Assembly (NCBI RefSeq): GCF_000813725.1
Contig: NZ_JWLD01000027.1
Coordinates: 62,001-126,000, forward strand
DNA from: Leisingera sp. ANG-Vp
GTDB lineage: Bacteria; Pseudomonadota; Alphaproteobacteria; Rhodobacterales; Rhodobacteraceae
DNA length: 64,000 nucleotides
Direction: 5' to 3'
Shown: positions 7,815-16,126 of the stretch, piece by piece
How positions within the stretch are numbered: the stretch's first letter is position 1
How the letters are laid out: each line of letters begins with the position of its first letter
Notes under the pieces: model-generated
Seen by the model: the letters and a program-made list of their open reading frames with translations, nothing else
What the model was told of the DNA's origin: nothing
Database searches by the model: none
Translations under genes and position numbers: made by a program

Positions 7815-8804
7815 ATGATGAACGCTTCACTAACAAGAAGAGCCGTGCTTGCGGTTTTCTTTGCTTGCGCAAGCCTGCTGAGCGCGGGTGCTGCCGTGGC
7901 CGAAAAGACCAAGGTTGCAGCAATCTACACGCTGCCCGTCGAGCAGCAATGGATCAGCCGGATCCACAAGGCTCTGAACGCCGCAGCCGAGCGTGGCGAT
8001 ATCGACTATGTCTTCTCGGAGAATGTGGCGAATACCGACTATGAGCGGGTGATGCGCGAATATGCCGAACAGGGGCAGCAGCTTATTGTTGGTGAGGTGT
8101 TCGGGCTTGAGCGCGCGGCGCGCAAGGTTGCAAAAGACTACCCCGGAACCGCTTTTCTGATGGGATCTTCTTTTGGTCCGGTGGCGCCGAACTTCTCAGT
8201 GTTCGACAACTGGATTCATGAGCCGTCCTACCTGTCCGGCATGGTTGCGGGTGCCGCGACCGAATCGAATGTGATCGGCATGGTCGGCGGATATGCCATT
8301 CCCGAGGTGAACCGTCTGATGCATGCCTTCATGGATGGCGCGCGGGAAGTGAACCCGGATGTGAAGTTCATCGTGAACTTCATCGACAGCTGGTATGACC
8401 CGCCAAAGGCCAAGGAAAGCGCCTTTGCCATGATGGATGCAGGGGCGGACGTGATGTACGCCGAACGCTTTGGCGTATCCGACGCAGCCGTTGAGCGCGG
8501 TGTGAAGGCCGTAGGCAATGTCATCGACACCTCCGGCGACTATCCGGGCACCATCATGGCGTCGGCCCTCTGGCATATGGAAGCAACCATCGACAAGGCG
8601 GTTGCCAATGTGGCCGGCGGCAGCTTTGAGGCTGCGGATTACGGCCAGTACAGTTTCATGGCCTATGGCGGCGGGTCTCTGGTGATGGACGAAGGCTTGG
8701 TATCCGCAGAAACCGCGGCGGCCGTGAAGGCGCGCGAGGCCGAAATTCTGGACGGGCTGTTCCGTGTGAACGTGAACGATGCCCGCCCGGTTTCCGACAA
8801 CTGA
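7815..8804 (+). CDS. BMP-family ABC transporter substrate-binding protein (nucleoside type)
   Basis: 329 aa, secreted. The start at 7815 (or the adjacent ATG at 7818) follows a GGGAGG ribosome binding site. A signal peptide is evident: Arg-Arg, a hydrophobic stretch AVLAVFFACASLL, then a cleavage region near AAVAEK. The mature part has the BMP/PnrA pattern (TKVAAIYTLPVEQQWISRIH, VIGMVGGYAIPEVNR, MDAGADVMYAE). BMP proteins bind purine or pyrimidine nucleosides, or in some cases other ligands, for an ABC importer. It heads an operon with an ATPase of the double-cassette type, two permeases and cytosine deaminase, so a nucleoside or nucleobase ligand is likely. Confidence 0.9.
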   Translation: MMNASLTRRAVLAVFFACASLLSAGAAVAEKTKVAAIYTLPVEQQWISRIHKALNAAAERGDIDYVFSENVANTDYERVMREYAEQGQQLIVGEVFGLERAARKVAKDYPGTAFLMGSSFGPVAPNFSVFDNWIHEPSYLSGMVAGAATESNVIGMVGGYAIPEVNRLMHAFMDGAREVNPDVKFIVNFIDSWYDPPKAKESAFAMMDAGADVMYAERFGVSDAAVERGVKAVGNVIDTSGDYPGTIMASALWHMEATIDKAVANVAGGSFEAADYGQYSFMAYGGGSLVMDEGLVSAETAAAVKAREAEILDGLFRVNVNDARPVSDN

Positions 8805-8811
8805 CGGCAGA

Positions 8812-8835
8812 AGGGCCGGCATGTGCGCCGGCCCT
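8812..8835 (+). terminator. Intercistronic hairpin after binding-protein gene
   Basis: A perfect 9-bp stem, AGGGCCGGC-atgtgc-GCCGGCCCT, followed by GTTTC. It lies just after the stop of the binding-protein gene and before the ATPase gene. It is probably an attenuating terminator or 3' stabiliser that makes the binding protein more abundant than the membrane components. Confidence 0.6.
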
Positions 8836-8842
8836 GTTTCCC

Positions 8843-10360
8843 ATGACAGATTCCACGGTTCTAAGGCTCAACGGGCTGAGCAAGCGTTTCGGCCCGGTTG
8901 TGGCAAATGACGATGTCAGCCTGACGCTGGCCAAAGGCGAAGCGCTTGCGCTGCTGGGTGAAAACGGCGCCGGCAAGACCACGCTGATGAACATGCTGTT
9001 TGGCCACTACCTGCCGGACGCCGGCAGCGTTGAAGTGGCGGATGAAAACGGCGTGCTGCAGTCCCTGCCGCTGGGCCATCCGCAGGCGGCGCTGGCGGCA
9101 GGCGTGGGCATGGTGCATCAGCATTTTGCCCTGGCCGAGAACATCAATGCGCTCGACAACATCACCTTGGGATCAGAACCCTTGCTGGCGCTGCGGCGCA
9201 ACCGCCAGGCGGCGCGGGCCAAGATCGAGGGGATCATCGAACGCAGCGGGCTGAAGGCACCGCTGAACACGCCTGTCGGCAGGCTTTCGGTTGGCGAACG
9301 CCAGCGCGTGGAGATCCTGAAAGCGCTCTACCGCGACGCCCGGATCCTGGTGCTGGACGAACCCACAGCCGTGCTGACGCCGCAGGAAGCGGACACACTG
9401 TTTGAAAACATCAAGGCGATGACGCGGGAGGGGCTCTCAGTCATCTTCATCAGCCACAAACTGCGGGAGGTTCTGGCGTTTTCGGACCGGATTGCGGTGC
9501 TGCGGCACGGCCGGAAGGTGGGCGAGATGGCCACCGCGGATGCCGATGAGAAGGCAATCGCACGGATGATGGTCGGGGCGGATACGCCCAAGGTCGCCCG
9601 CACCGACATGGCGCCGGGCGCGCCGGTCCTGAACCTGTCGGGGATTTCCGTCACCGGGCGCTCCAAGCGCGATACGCTGAAAGGTGTTGATCTCATGGTA
9701 AACGCGCATGAAATTCTGGGCATTGCCGGGATTTCCGGCAACGGGCAAAGCGCGCTGGCCAATGTGATATCCGGCCTGGCAGCGCCCAGTGAAGGGCATA
9801 TTCAGGTTGACGGTATTCCAGTGCCGAAACCCGGTCCGGCTGCAATGGTGAAGGCCGGTATCGGGCGCATCCCCGAGGACCGCCATCACGAGGGTATTGT
9901 CGGCGCCATGAGTGTCGCCGAGAACATGGTGATCGAACGGCTGGATGATCCGGAGGTGCAATCCCGCGGATTGCTGCGGCGGGACGCCATCCGGGACAAT
10001 GCCGAACGGCTGGCGCAGGCCTATGACGTGCGCGGGCCGGGTGTGACGGCGTCCTCCAGGCTGCTCTCGGGCGGCAATATCCAGAAGCTGATCCTGGCAC
10101 GGGTGTTCGAACGTTCGCCCCGGCTGATCCTGGCCAACCAGCCGACACGCGGCCTGGACATGGGGGCCGCGGCTGAGGTGGGCCGGCGCCTGTTGGAAGC
10201 GCGGGAGCGCGGCGCGGGCGTTGTCCTGATCTCAGAGGACCTTGACGAAATCCTGGGGCTTGCCGACCGCATCGTGGTGATCCGCGACGGCAACCTGGTG
10301 GAGGCAGGCAGCCACGACCGCGAAAAGATCGGGCTGATGATGGCAGGAGAACCGGCATGA
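8843..10360 (+). CDS. ABC transporter ATP-binding protein, two fused cassettes (nucleoside importer)
   Basis: 505 aa with two ABC domains. The first has Walker A GENGAGKTT near residue 34, signature LSVGERQRVEIL and Walker B ILVLDEPTAVLTP. The second has GISGNGQS as a degenerate Walker A, signature LLSGGNIQKLILAR and NQPTRGLDMG as Walker B region. This degenerate second cassette is typical of the sugar/nucleoside class (RbsA/YufO-like). It energises import by the two permeases that follow; its stop overlaps the start of the first permease gene by 4 bases. Confidence 0.92.
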   Translation: MTDSTVLRLNGLSKRFGPVVANDDVSLTLAKGEALALLGENGAGKTTLMNMLFGHYLPDAGSVEVADENGVLQSLPLGHPQAALAAGVGMVHQHFALAENINALDNITLGSEPLLALRRNRQAARAKIEGIIERSGLKAPLNTPVGRLSVGERQRVEILKALYRDARILVLDEPTAVLTPQEADTLFENIKAMTREGLSVIFISHKLREVLAFSDRIAVLRHGRKVGEMATADADEKAIARMMVGADTPKVARTDMAPGAPVLNLSGISVTGRSKRDTLKGVDLMVNAHEILGIAGISGNGQSALANVISGLAAPSEGHIQVDGIPVPKPGPAAMVKAGIGRIPEDRHHEGIVGAMSVAENMVIERLDDPEVQSRGLLRRDAIRDNAERLAQAYDVRGPGVTASSRLLSGGNIQKLILARVFERSPRLILANQPTRGLDMGAAAEVGRRLLEARERGAGVVLISEDLDEILGLADRIVVIRDGNLVEAGSHDREKIGLMMAGEPA

Positions 10361-11424
10361 TCCGCATTGAACCGCGCGAGAACCCGTCCCGCGCCTTTGC
10401 CATTGGCATTCCCATTCTGTCCGCCGTGATTTCCCTGGCCCTTGCCGCCATTCCGCTGCTGGCCGCCGGGGCCAATCCGCTGACCGCCTATGGCGAGATG
10501 ATCAAGGGCGTCTTCGGCTCGGTCTTTGCCCTGTCCGAAATGCTGACCCGTGCAACGCCGCTGATCTTCACGGGTCTTGCCGCTGCTTTGGCTTTCCGTG
10601 CCAAGCTGTGGAACATCGGGGCTGAGGGGCAGCTGTACCTAGGTGCAATGGCGGCTGTTGCCATCGGGTCGGGATACCTGGACGCACCAGGCATTGTGCT
10701 GCTGCCGCTGATCATCCTTCTGGGAGCAGGTGCAGGTGCCGCGGGTATGATGGCGCCGACCTATCTGAAGGTCCGCTTTGGGGCTGACGAGGTCGTGACG
10801 ACGCTCCTGCTGAACTTCATTATCCTGATTTTCCTTCAGATGATGCTGGAAGGTCCGCTGCAGGACCCGATGGGGCTGGGCTGGCCGCAGTCGGCGCCGG
10901 TTCTGGATCAGGGCATGCTGCCGCCGCTGATGGAGCGGATGCGGGTGCATTCCGGACTGATTATTGCCCTGGTATTGGCGGCAATTGCCCAGTTCATGCT
11001 GGCGCGGTCGGTTTGGGGCTTCAAGCTGCGCGCAGTCGGAGAAAACGCCGCCGCTGCCCGCCATGCGGGGATCAATGTGAACCGGTCGCTGTTCGGCGTG
11101 GCCGCAATCTCGGGCGCCTTGGCCGGGCTGGCAGGTGTCAGCGAGGTTGCGGGGCTGAAGGGCTATCTGACTTCGGATCTGTCGCCGGGCTTTGGCTACA
11201 CCGGCATTGTGGTTGCGATGCTGGCCGGGCTGTCGCCCGCAGGCGTGGTCGTTGCGGCCTTGTTCATTGCCTCGGTGTTCGTAGGCGCCGACAGCATGAG
11301 CCGCGCAATGGGCGTGTCGTCCTTTCTGGCGGACCTGGTTGTTTCGATGTCGCTGCTGTGCGTTCTAGTCGGCGGCTTTCTGGCGAAGTACCGCATTCTG
11401 CGCACCAGGGAGGCCGTATCATGA
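10357..11424 (+). CDS. ABC transporter permease (nucleoside importer, subunit 1)
   Basis: 355 aa, inner membrane. It starts within an ATGA overlap with the ATPase gene. Many hydrophobic segments are visible (AVISLALAAIPLLAAGA, PLIFTGLAAALAF, LLLNFIILIFLQMML). The blocks WNIGAEGQLYLGA and RAVGENAAAARHAGI are characteristic of BPD_transp_2 permeases of the nucleoside class (YufP-like). It pairs with the next permease to form the membrane pore. Its TGA overlaps the next ATG. Confidence 0.92.
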   Translation: MIRIEPRENPSRAFAIGIPILSAVISLALAAIPLLAAGANPLTAYGEMIKGVFGSVFALSEMLTRATPLIFTGLAAALAFRAKLWNIGAEGQLYLGAMAAVAIGSGYLDAPGIVLLPLIILLGAGAGAAGMMAPTYLKVRFGADEVVTTLLLNFIILIFLQMMLEGPLQDPMGLGWPQSAPVLDQGMLPPLMERMRVHSGLIIALVLAAIAQFMLARSVWGFKLRAVGENAAAARHAGINVNRSLFGVAAISGALAGLAGVSEVAGLKGYLTSDLSPGFGYTGIVVAMLAGLSPAGVVVAALFIASVFVGADSMSRAMGVSSFLADLVVSMSLLCVLVGGFLAKYRILRTREAVS

Positions 11425-12365
11425 TGGATCTTCTGAACATCCTCCTGAGCGAAAGCTTCTGGGCGGCGTCCTTGCGTATTGCCACGCCACTGATTTTTGG
11501 CGTGCTGGGCGCCTTGATCTGCGAGCGCGCAGGCGTCCTGAACCTCGGGATCGAGGGGATCTTTGTCGTCGGGGCCATGTGCGGCTGGATGGCGGTCTGG
11601 CTGGGGGCCGGTCTGTGGGGCGGCGCCCTTGCAGCGGCGGCGGCAGGAGCGCTGTTCGGACTGCTGCATGCGGTGCTGACGGTTCCCTTGGGCCTGTCGC
11701 AGCATGTGTCCGGACTGGGGATCACTTTGTTTGCCACATCCGTCAGTTACTTCACCTACCGCACAGCCTTGCCCAATGTGTCCTCGCCGCCGCGGATCGA
11801 ACCGTTTCAGGCGCTGGACATTCCGCTGCTGTCGGATCTGCCGTTTCTGGGGCCGGTGCTGTTCCAGCAGACCGCGCTCACCTGGCTCGCGCTGCTGATG
11901 GTGGCAGTGGTCTGGTATATCATGAACCGCACTGCTCTGGGCGTTGCCATCCAGGCGGTCGGCGACAATCCTGACAGCGTTGACGCGCAAGGGCTGTCGG
12001 TCTACGGCCTGCGCATCGGGGCGATTGTTGCTGGCTCGGCGCTGATGGCGCTTGGCGGTGCCTTCCTGACCATGAGCGCCTTTGATGCGTTCTTCTTTGG
12101 GATGGTCAACGGGCGCGGATGGGTCTGTATCGCGCTGGTGATCTTTGCCAGCTGGCGGCCCGGCAAGGCATTGTTCGGCGCCTTGCTGTTCGGGGCATTC
12201 GACGCGCTGCAAGTACGTTTGCAGACGGAAATGGGCGCGCTGGTTCCCGGCCAGGTCTTCCTGATGGCCCCCTATATCCTGTCGATCATCGCGCTTGTCA
12301 TTGCAGCCCGTTCTGCTGACTATCCGCGTGCGCTGCTGACACCCTGGTTCAAGGGACAGCGTTAG
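11421..12365 (+). CDS. ABC transporter permease (nucleoside importer, subunit 2)
   Basis: 314 aa, inner membrane, start at 11421 overlapping the previous stop (ATGA). A longer in-frame reading from 11013 lies inside the previous gene and is not credible. It carries the BPD_transp_2 signature ERAGVLNLGIEGIFVVGA and QAVGDNPDSVDAQGL, with repeated hydrophobic helices. It is the YufQ-like partner of the preceding permease. Cytosine deaminase follows after 26 bases. Confidence 0.92.
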   Translation: MMDLLNILLSESFWAASLRIATPLIFGVLGALICERAGVLNLGIEGIFVVGAMCGWMAVWLGAGLWGGALAAAAAGALFGLLHAVLTVPLGLSQHVSGLGITLFATSVSYFTYRTALPNVSSPPRIEPFQALDIPLLSDLPFLGPVLFQQTALTWLALLMVAVVWYIMNRTALGVAIQAVGDNPDSVDAQGLSVYGLRIGAIVAGSALMALGGAFLTMSAFDAFFFGMVNGRGWVCIALVIFASWRPGKALFGALLFGAFDALQVRLQTEMGALVPGQVFLMAPYILSIIALVIAARSADYPRALLTPWFKGQR

Positions 12366-12391
12366 AAATCCGCTTTGGGAAGGAGAGCCCG

Positions 12392-13675
12392 ATGTTTGAC
12401 CTGATTGTCAGAAACGCCAGCCTGACTGACGGGCAAACGGGCGTCGATATTGCCTGCAAGGACGGCAGGATCGCTGCGGTTGAAGCCTCCATCACCGCCG
12501 AGGCCAAGGAGGTGATCGAGGCAGAGGGATATCTGGTCTCGCCGCCGTTTGTGGACCCGCATTTCCACATGGATGCAACGCTGTCGCTTGGCACGCCGCG
12601 GATGAATGTCTCCGGCACGCTGCTGGAGGGCATCGCCCTGTGGGGAGAGCTGAAGCCGGTCCAGACGGTGGACGACATCATAGAGCGTGCGCTGCGCTAC
12701 TGCGACTTGGCTGTTGCTAAGGGGATCGGCGCAATCCGCAGCCATGTGGATACCTGTGACGACGAACTGAAAGGCGTTCAGGCGCTGCTGGAGGTGCGTG
12801 AAAAGGTGAAGGATTATCTGGACCTGCAGCTGGTTGCCTTCCCGCAGGACGGTGTGCTGCGCGATCCCACGGCAATGGAGAACACAGTCCGGGCCTTGGA
12901 TATGGGGGTGGATGTCGTCGGCGGCATCCCCCATTTTGAACGCACCATGGCGGATGGCGCCGAAAGCGTCCGCCAGCTGTGCCGGATCGCGGCGGACCGC
13001 GGCCTGATGGTGGATATGCACTGCGACGAAAGCGATGATCCTCACAGCCGCCATATCGAAACCCTGGCCTATGAGACACAGCGCCTTGGGTTGCAGGGGC
13101 GGGTGGCTGGATCGCATCTGACCTCAATGCACTCCATGGACAACTACTATGTGTCCAAGCTAATCCCTCTAATCGCCGAAGCCGGAGTTCACGCAATCCC
13201 GAACCCGCTGATCAATATCATGCTGCAGGGCCGTCACGACACCTACCCCAAGCGCCGCGGACAGACGCGTGTTCGCGAATTGCGCGATGCGGGCATTACA
13301 GTTGGCTTTGGGTCCGATTGCGTAATGGACCCTTGGTATTCGCTGGGCAAAGCCGACATGCTGGACGTGGCCTTTATGGGGTTGCATGTGGGGCAGCTTT
13401 CGAGCCGTGATGATATGAGCTGGTGTTTTGACGCCGTGACAGAAAATTCCGCGCATATCATGGGATTGCAGGGTTACGGGGTCGCAAAGGGGAAAGATGC
13501 GAATTTCGTTCTGCTGCAGGCCCAGGACAAGATAGACGCCATACGGCTGCGGGCGCACAGGATAGCGGTCATTCGTGCGGGCAAAGTTGTTTCACGGTCC
13601 GCTGCAGTGGTGCATGAGATCACCAAACCCGGCGATGCCGCTAGGGTTCTCAACGATGCGAAGATCACGGATTAA
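12392..13675 (+). CDS. codA: Cytosine deaminase-like amidohydrolase
   Basis: 427 aa, cytoplasmic. Amidohydrolase metal ligands are visible: FVDPHFHMDATLS (His-x-His), SHVDT, a histidine in DMHCDESDDPHSRH, SHLTSMHSMDNYY, and the late Asp in GFGSDCVMDPW. The HFHMD and CDESDDP blocks are those of CodA, which converts cytosine to uracil and ammonia; related enzymes act on isoguanine or creatinine. The gene is the last of the nucleoside import operon, consistent with nucleobase salvage or use as nitrogen source. A GGGAAGGAGAG ribosome binding site precedes the ATG. Confidence 0.88.
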   Translation: MFDLIVRNASLTDGQTGVDIACKDGRIAAVEASITAEAKEVIEAEGYLVSPPFVDPHFHMDATLSLGTPRMNVSGTLLEGIALWGELKPVQTVDDIIERALRYCDLAVAKGIGAIRSHVDTCDDELKGVQALLEVREKVKDYLDLQLVAFPQDGVLRDPTAMENTVRALDMGVDVVGGIPHFERTMADGAESVRQLCRIAADRGLMVDMHCDESDDPHSRHIETLAYETQRLGLQGRVAGSHLTSMHSMDNYYVSKLIPLIAEAGVHAIPNPLINIMLQGRHDTYPKRRGQTRVRELRDAGITVGFGSDCVMDPWYSLGKADMLDVAFMGLHVGQLSSRDDMSWCFDAVTENSAHIMGLQGYGVAKGKDANFVLLQAQDKIDAIRLRAHRIAVIRAGKVVSRSAAVVHEITKPGDAARVLNDAKITD

Positions 13676-13918
13676 AGAAAGAGCTGATAGGCGCTAGCCC
13701 GCGATGGATGACGGCCTTGTCCGCACTGTTTGGGAGCGGTCACCTCCTGACTTAGCACGCGCAGCGAATGACCGGTAAGCGGGCTGCGCCCGCAGCGCTG
13801 TGAACGCAGGACGGAGGTCCGGAATGGGCCGGCTGCGCCTTTTGTGAATCGTCTTTTCCAAAACCAATAGTGTTTTACCTCAGCCGCAAAGATTCAGCCG
13901 CTTTGAACCAATCCTGCA

Positions 13919-14803
13919 CTAAGCTGCCTTGGCAGCTCCGAATTTGTTCCAAAGCTCATCAGCAACAACGCCAATTGCCTGGTCCCTGCGCCTTATCTTG
14001 AAAATCATGGTCCGGCGAAGCGGGAACCCTTCCAGGTTCAGGGAAAGCAAGGCTCCGGACCGCCGCTCCTCCACCGTCATGTGATCGGGCAAGCCGCCCC
14101 AGCCGAGGCCGGCGAGGATCACCTGTTTCTTGGCTGCGAGGTCAGAAACTGTCCATTTCAGCCCGCCCGGCAGCAGATCCCGGCTTTGTTCATGCGCCGC
14201 ACCGCCCGTTCCGGCCGCCACCACCTGCACATGGCTTTGCATTTCGGAAGCGGACAGGGCGCGGGAACCGGCGGGCAGGCCCAGCCCGGGGCCGGCCACC
14301 GGCCTGATCGTGACCTCTGCAACCGGCTCTGCCTCCACTTCGTCCAGGGGGACCCCGTCCAGGGACGCGAGCGCGATATCCGCCTTGCCCTCCATCAGCC
14401 GGGCAATCGGGCCGCCCATCATTTCCATCCGCAGCCGCAGGTGGGTGGCCGGGTGGTCGCGCCCGGTGTCTGCAAGCGCAGGCAGCAGGGGGGCTAGATC
14501 CATTGTTGCGCTGACGGCAATGGTCAATTCCGGCTCTTCGCGGGCGCGCAGGCGGGACGCGGTGGTGCGCAGCCCTTGCATCTGCCGCAGCACCCGGGAG
14601 GCTTCGCGGTAGAAAATTTCGCCGGCCGGGGTGAGCGAGGGACGGTAGGCTTCCCGGCTGATCAGTTCCAGCTCCAGTTCCTCTTCCAGCTGGCGGATTG
14701 TGTGGCTGATGGCGGACTGCGACTTGTGCAGGCGCTCCGCCGCGCCGCGGAAGGTGCCGGTTGCGACAATGGCATCCAGGGCAATGAGCTGGTCGTGTTT
14801 CAT
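13919..14803 (-). CDS. LysR-family regulator
   Basis: 294 aa. The N-terminal winged helix-turn-helix is clear (QLIALDAIVATGTFRGAAERLHKSQSAISHTI), followed by a LysR substrate-binding domain. It is divergent from the GST / NTF2-like / tautomerase / nitronate monooxygenase operon and is probably its regulator. The 109-base gap holds an ATGAT-N11-ATCAT inverted repeat. The inducer is unknown. Confidence 0.9.
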   Translation of the reverse strand: MKHDQLIALDAIVATGTFRGAAERLHKSQSAISHTIRQLEEELELELISREAYRPSLTPAGEIFYREASRVLRQMQGLRTTASRLRAREEPELTIAVSATMDLAPLLPALADTGRDHPATHLRLRMEMMGGPIARLMEGKADIALASLDGVPLDEVEAEPVAEVTIRPVAGPGLGLPAGSRALSASEMQSHVQVVAAGTGGAAHEQSRDLLPGGLKWTVSDLAAKKQVILAGLGWGGLPDHMTVEERRSGALLSLNLEGFPLRRTMIFKIRRRDQAIGVVADELWNKFGAAKAA

Positions 14804-14814
14804 GGGTTTTCAAT

Positions 14815-14835
14815 ATGATCTGATTTTCTAATCAT
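14815..14835. promoter_or_regulatory. Candidate LysR operator
   Basis: Inverted repeat ATGAT-N11-ATCAT between the divergent LysR and GST genes. The dyad with a gap of about 11 matches the general T-N11-A form of LysR sites. It lies 12 bases upstream of the regulator's start codon, so autoregulation is plausible. Confidence 0.4.
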
Positions 14836-14912
14836 TATGCTGAAAACACAATATTATCAATCAATCATATCAGGAGGTAGTCAGAGGGCATCACCAACCA
14901 AAGGAGACTGTC

Positions 14913-15524
14913 ATGAAACTCTACTACAAGCCCGGTGCCTGCCCGCTGGCCAGCCATATCGCACTGCATGAAACCGGCCGCCCGTTTGAAATCGAATCTG
15001 TCGATACTGCGGCAGGCCGGACCGAAAGCGGCGCAGACTACCGTGCGATCAATCCCAAGGGGTATGTTCCGGCTCTGGGCCTGGACGACGGCAGCGTTCT
15101 GACTGAGGGGGCGGCTGTTTTGCAGTTTATCGCAGACAGCAGCCCGGAGGCTGGCCTGGCGCCGGCGGCAGGCACCCTGGCGCGCGCGCGGATGCAGGAA
15201 CAGCTCAATTGGATCGGGACCGAGCTGCACAAGGCATTTGGCCCGCTGTTCCGCGACGGCACGTCCGAGGCCGGGAAAGACGCGGCGCGCACCGCTGTTG
15301 CAGGCAAGTTCGATCTGATCGAGGCGCAACTGGCGGATGGCCGAGAGTGGCTGGTTGAAGGCCGGTTCTCGGTGGCGGATGCCTATCTGTTCGTGGTCTC
15401 GAACTGGGCGAATTTCACCGGTATCGACCTGGCCCGCTGGCCCAATCTGGCTGCTTTTGTGAGCCGCAGTGCATCCCGTCCGTCGGCTCAGGCAGCGATG
15501 CGCGCCGAGGGGCTGATCCAATGA
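14913..15524 (+). CDS. Glutathione S-transferase
   Basis: 203 aa, cytoplasmic. The N-terminal thioredoxin-like domain (MKLYYKPGACPLASHIAL) contains the catalytic Cys10 of beta-class GSTs, and the glutathione-binding cis-Pro/Glu-Gly loop is GYVPALGLDDG...LTEGAAVLQFI. The C-terminal helical domain has the N-capping motif FSVADAYLFVV. It is first of four genes, and its stop overlaps the next start (ATGA at 15521-15524). Its company, a tautomerase and a nitronate monooxygenase, suggests detoxification or breakdown of an electrophilic or nitro compound. Confidence 0.92.
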   Translation: MKLYYKPGACPLASHIALHETGRPFEIESVDTAAGRTESGADYRAINPKGYVPALGLDDGSVLTEGAAVLQFIADSSPEAGLAPAAGTLARARMQEQLNWIGTELHKAFGPLFRDGTSEAGKDAARTAVAGKFDLIEAQLADGREWLVEGRFSVADAYLFVVSNWANFTGIDLARWPNLAAFVSRSASRPSAQAAMRAEGLIQ

Positions 15525-15901
15525 CGCCCGCCGCCCACAAACAGGTCGGCGAACTGATGGAGACCTATTTCGAGGGTCTCCATCAGGCCGACAGCACCAT
15601 GCTGCGCGAGGTGTTCCATCCGCAGCTGGCCTATGTCTGCGCCACTGAAGGCGATGAGCTTTACTTGGATCTTGAGACCTACCTGGCTCGCGTGGACGGG
15701 CGTGAGCCGCCAGCCAAACGCGGCGACCCGCGGGAAGAGGAAATCCTGGAGATTGCCTTTGCCGGCGGAAGGCTGGCCCGTGTCAGCGCCCGGATGACCA
15801 TGATGGGCCGCGACTTCCATGACTTCCTGACACTTGTCCGCCACGGCGCCGAATGGCGCATCGTTGCAAAGGTGTTTTCCTATGTTCCGCGAAAGGACTG
15901 A
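15521..15901 (+). CDS. NTF2-like / SnoaL-type small protein
   Basis: 126 aa. The pattern is that of the DUF4440/lumazine-binding-like branch of the NTF2 fold: an N-terminal helix QVGELMETYFEGLHQADSTMLREVFHP, then ARVSARMTMMGRDFHDFLTLVRHGAEWRIVAKVF at the end. Members are small cone-shaped enzymes or binding proteins. It overlaps the GST gene by 4 bases and precedes the tautomerase gene by 3 bases, so it is part of that operon. No reaction can be named. Confidence 0.8.
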   Translation: MTPAAHKQVGELMETYFEGLHQADSTMLREVFHPQLAYVCATEGDELYLDLETYLARVDGREPPAKRGDPREEEILEIAFAGGRLARVSARMTMMGRDFHDFLTLVRHGAEWRIVAKVFSYVPRKD

Positions 15902-15904
15902 CTG

Positions 15905-16126
15905 ATGCCCTATGTGAATATCAAGGTGACCCGCGAAGGCGGCCCGGCGGGCACCGGCCCAAGCGTAGACCAAAAGGCACAGCTGATTAGCGGAATCACC
16001 GGTCTACTGCAGGACATTCTGGGCAAGAACCCGGCAACGACCTTTGTCGTGATCGACGAGGTCGCGCTGGAGGATTGGGGTGTCGGCGGCCTGCCGGTGC
16101 AGGACTACCGGAAACAGGCGCCATGA
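15905..16126 (+). CDS. 4-oxalocrotonate tautomerase family protein
   Basis: 73 aa. After the initiator Met comes Pro2 (MPYVNIKVTREGG), which in mature tautomerases is the N-terminal catalytic proline. The rest follows the family: QKAQLISGITGLLQDILGKNP, then TTFVVIDEVALEDWGVGG. Enzymes of this family catalyse keto-enol tautomerisation or hydration/dehalogenation in aromatic breakdown. Its stop overlaps the start of the nitronate monooxygenase gene (16123-16126). Confidence 0.9.
   Translation: MPYVNIKVTREGGPAGTGPSVDQKAQLISGITGLLQDILGKNPATTFVVIDEVALEDWGVGGLPVQDYRKQAP

Noticed and set aside
11013-11420. N-terminal extension of the second nucleoside permease
   Set aside because: It lies wholly inside the preceding permease gene in another frame; homology begins at the ATG at 11421.
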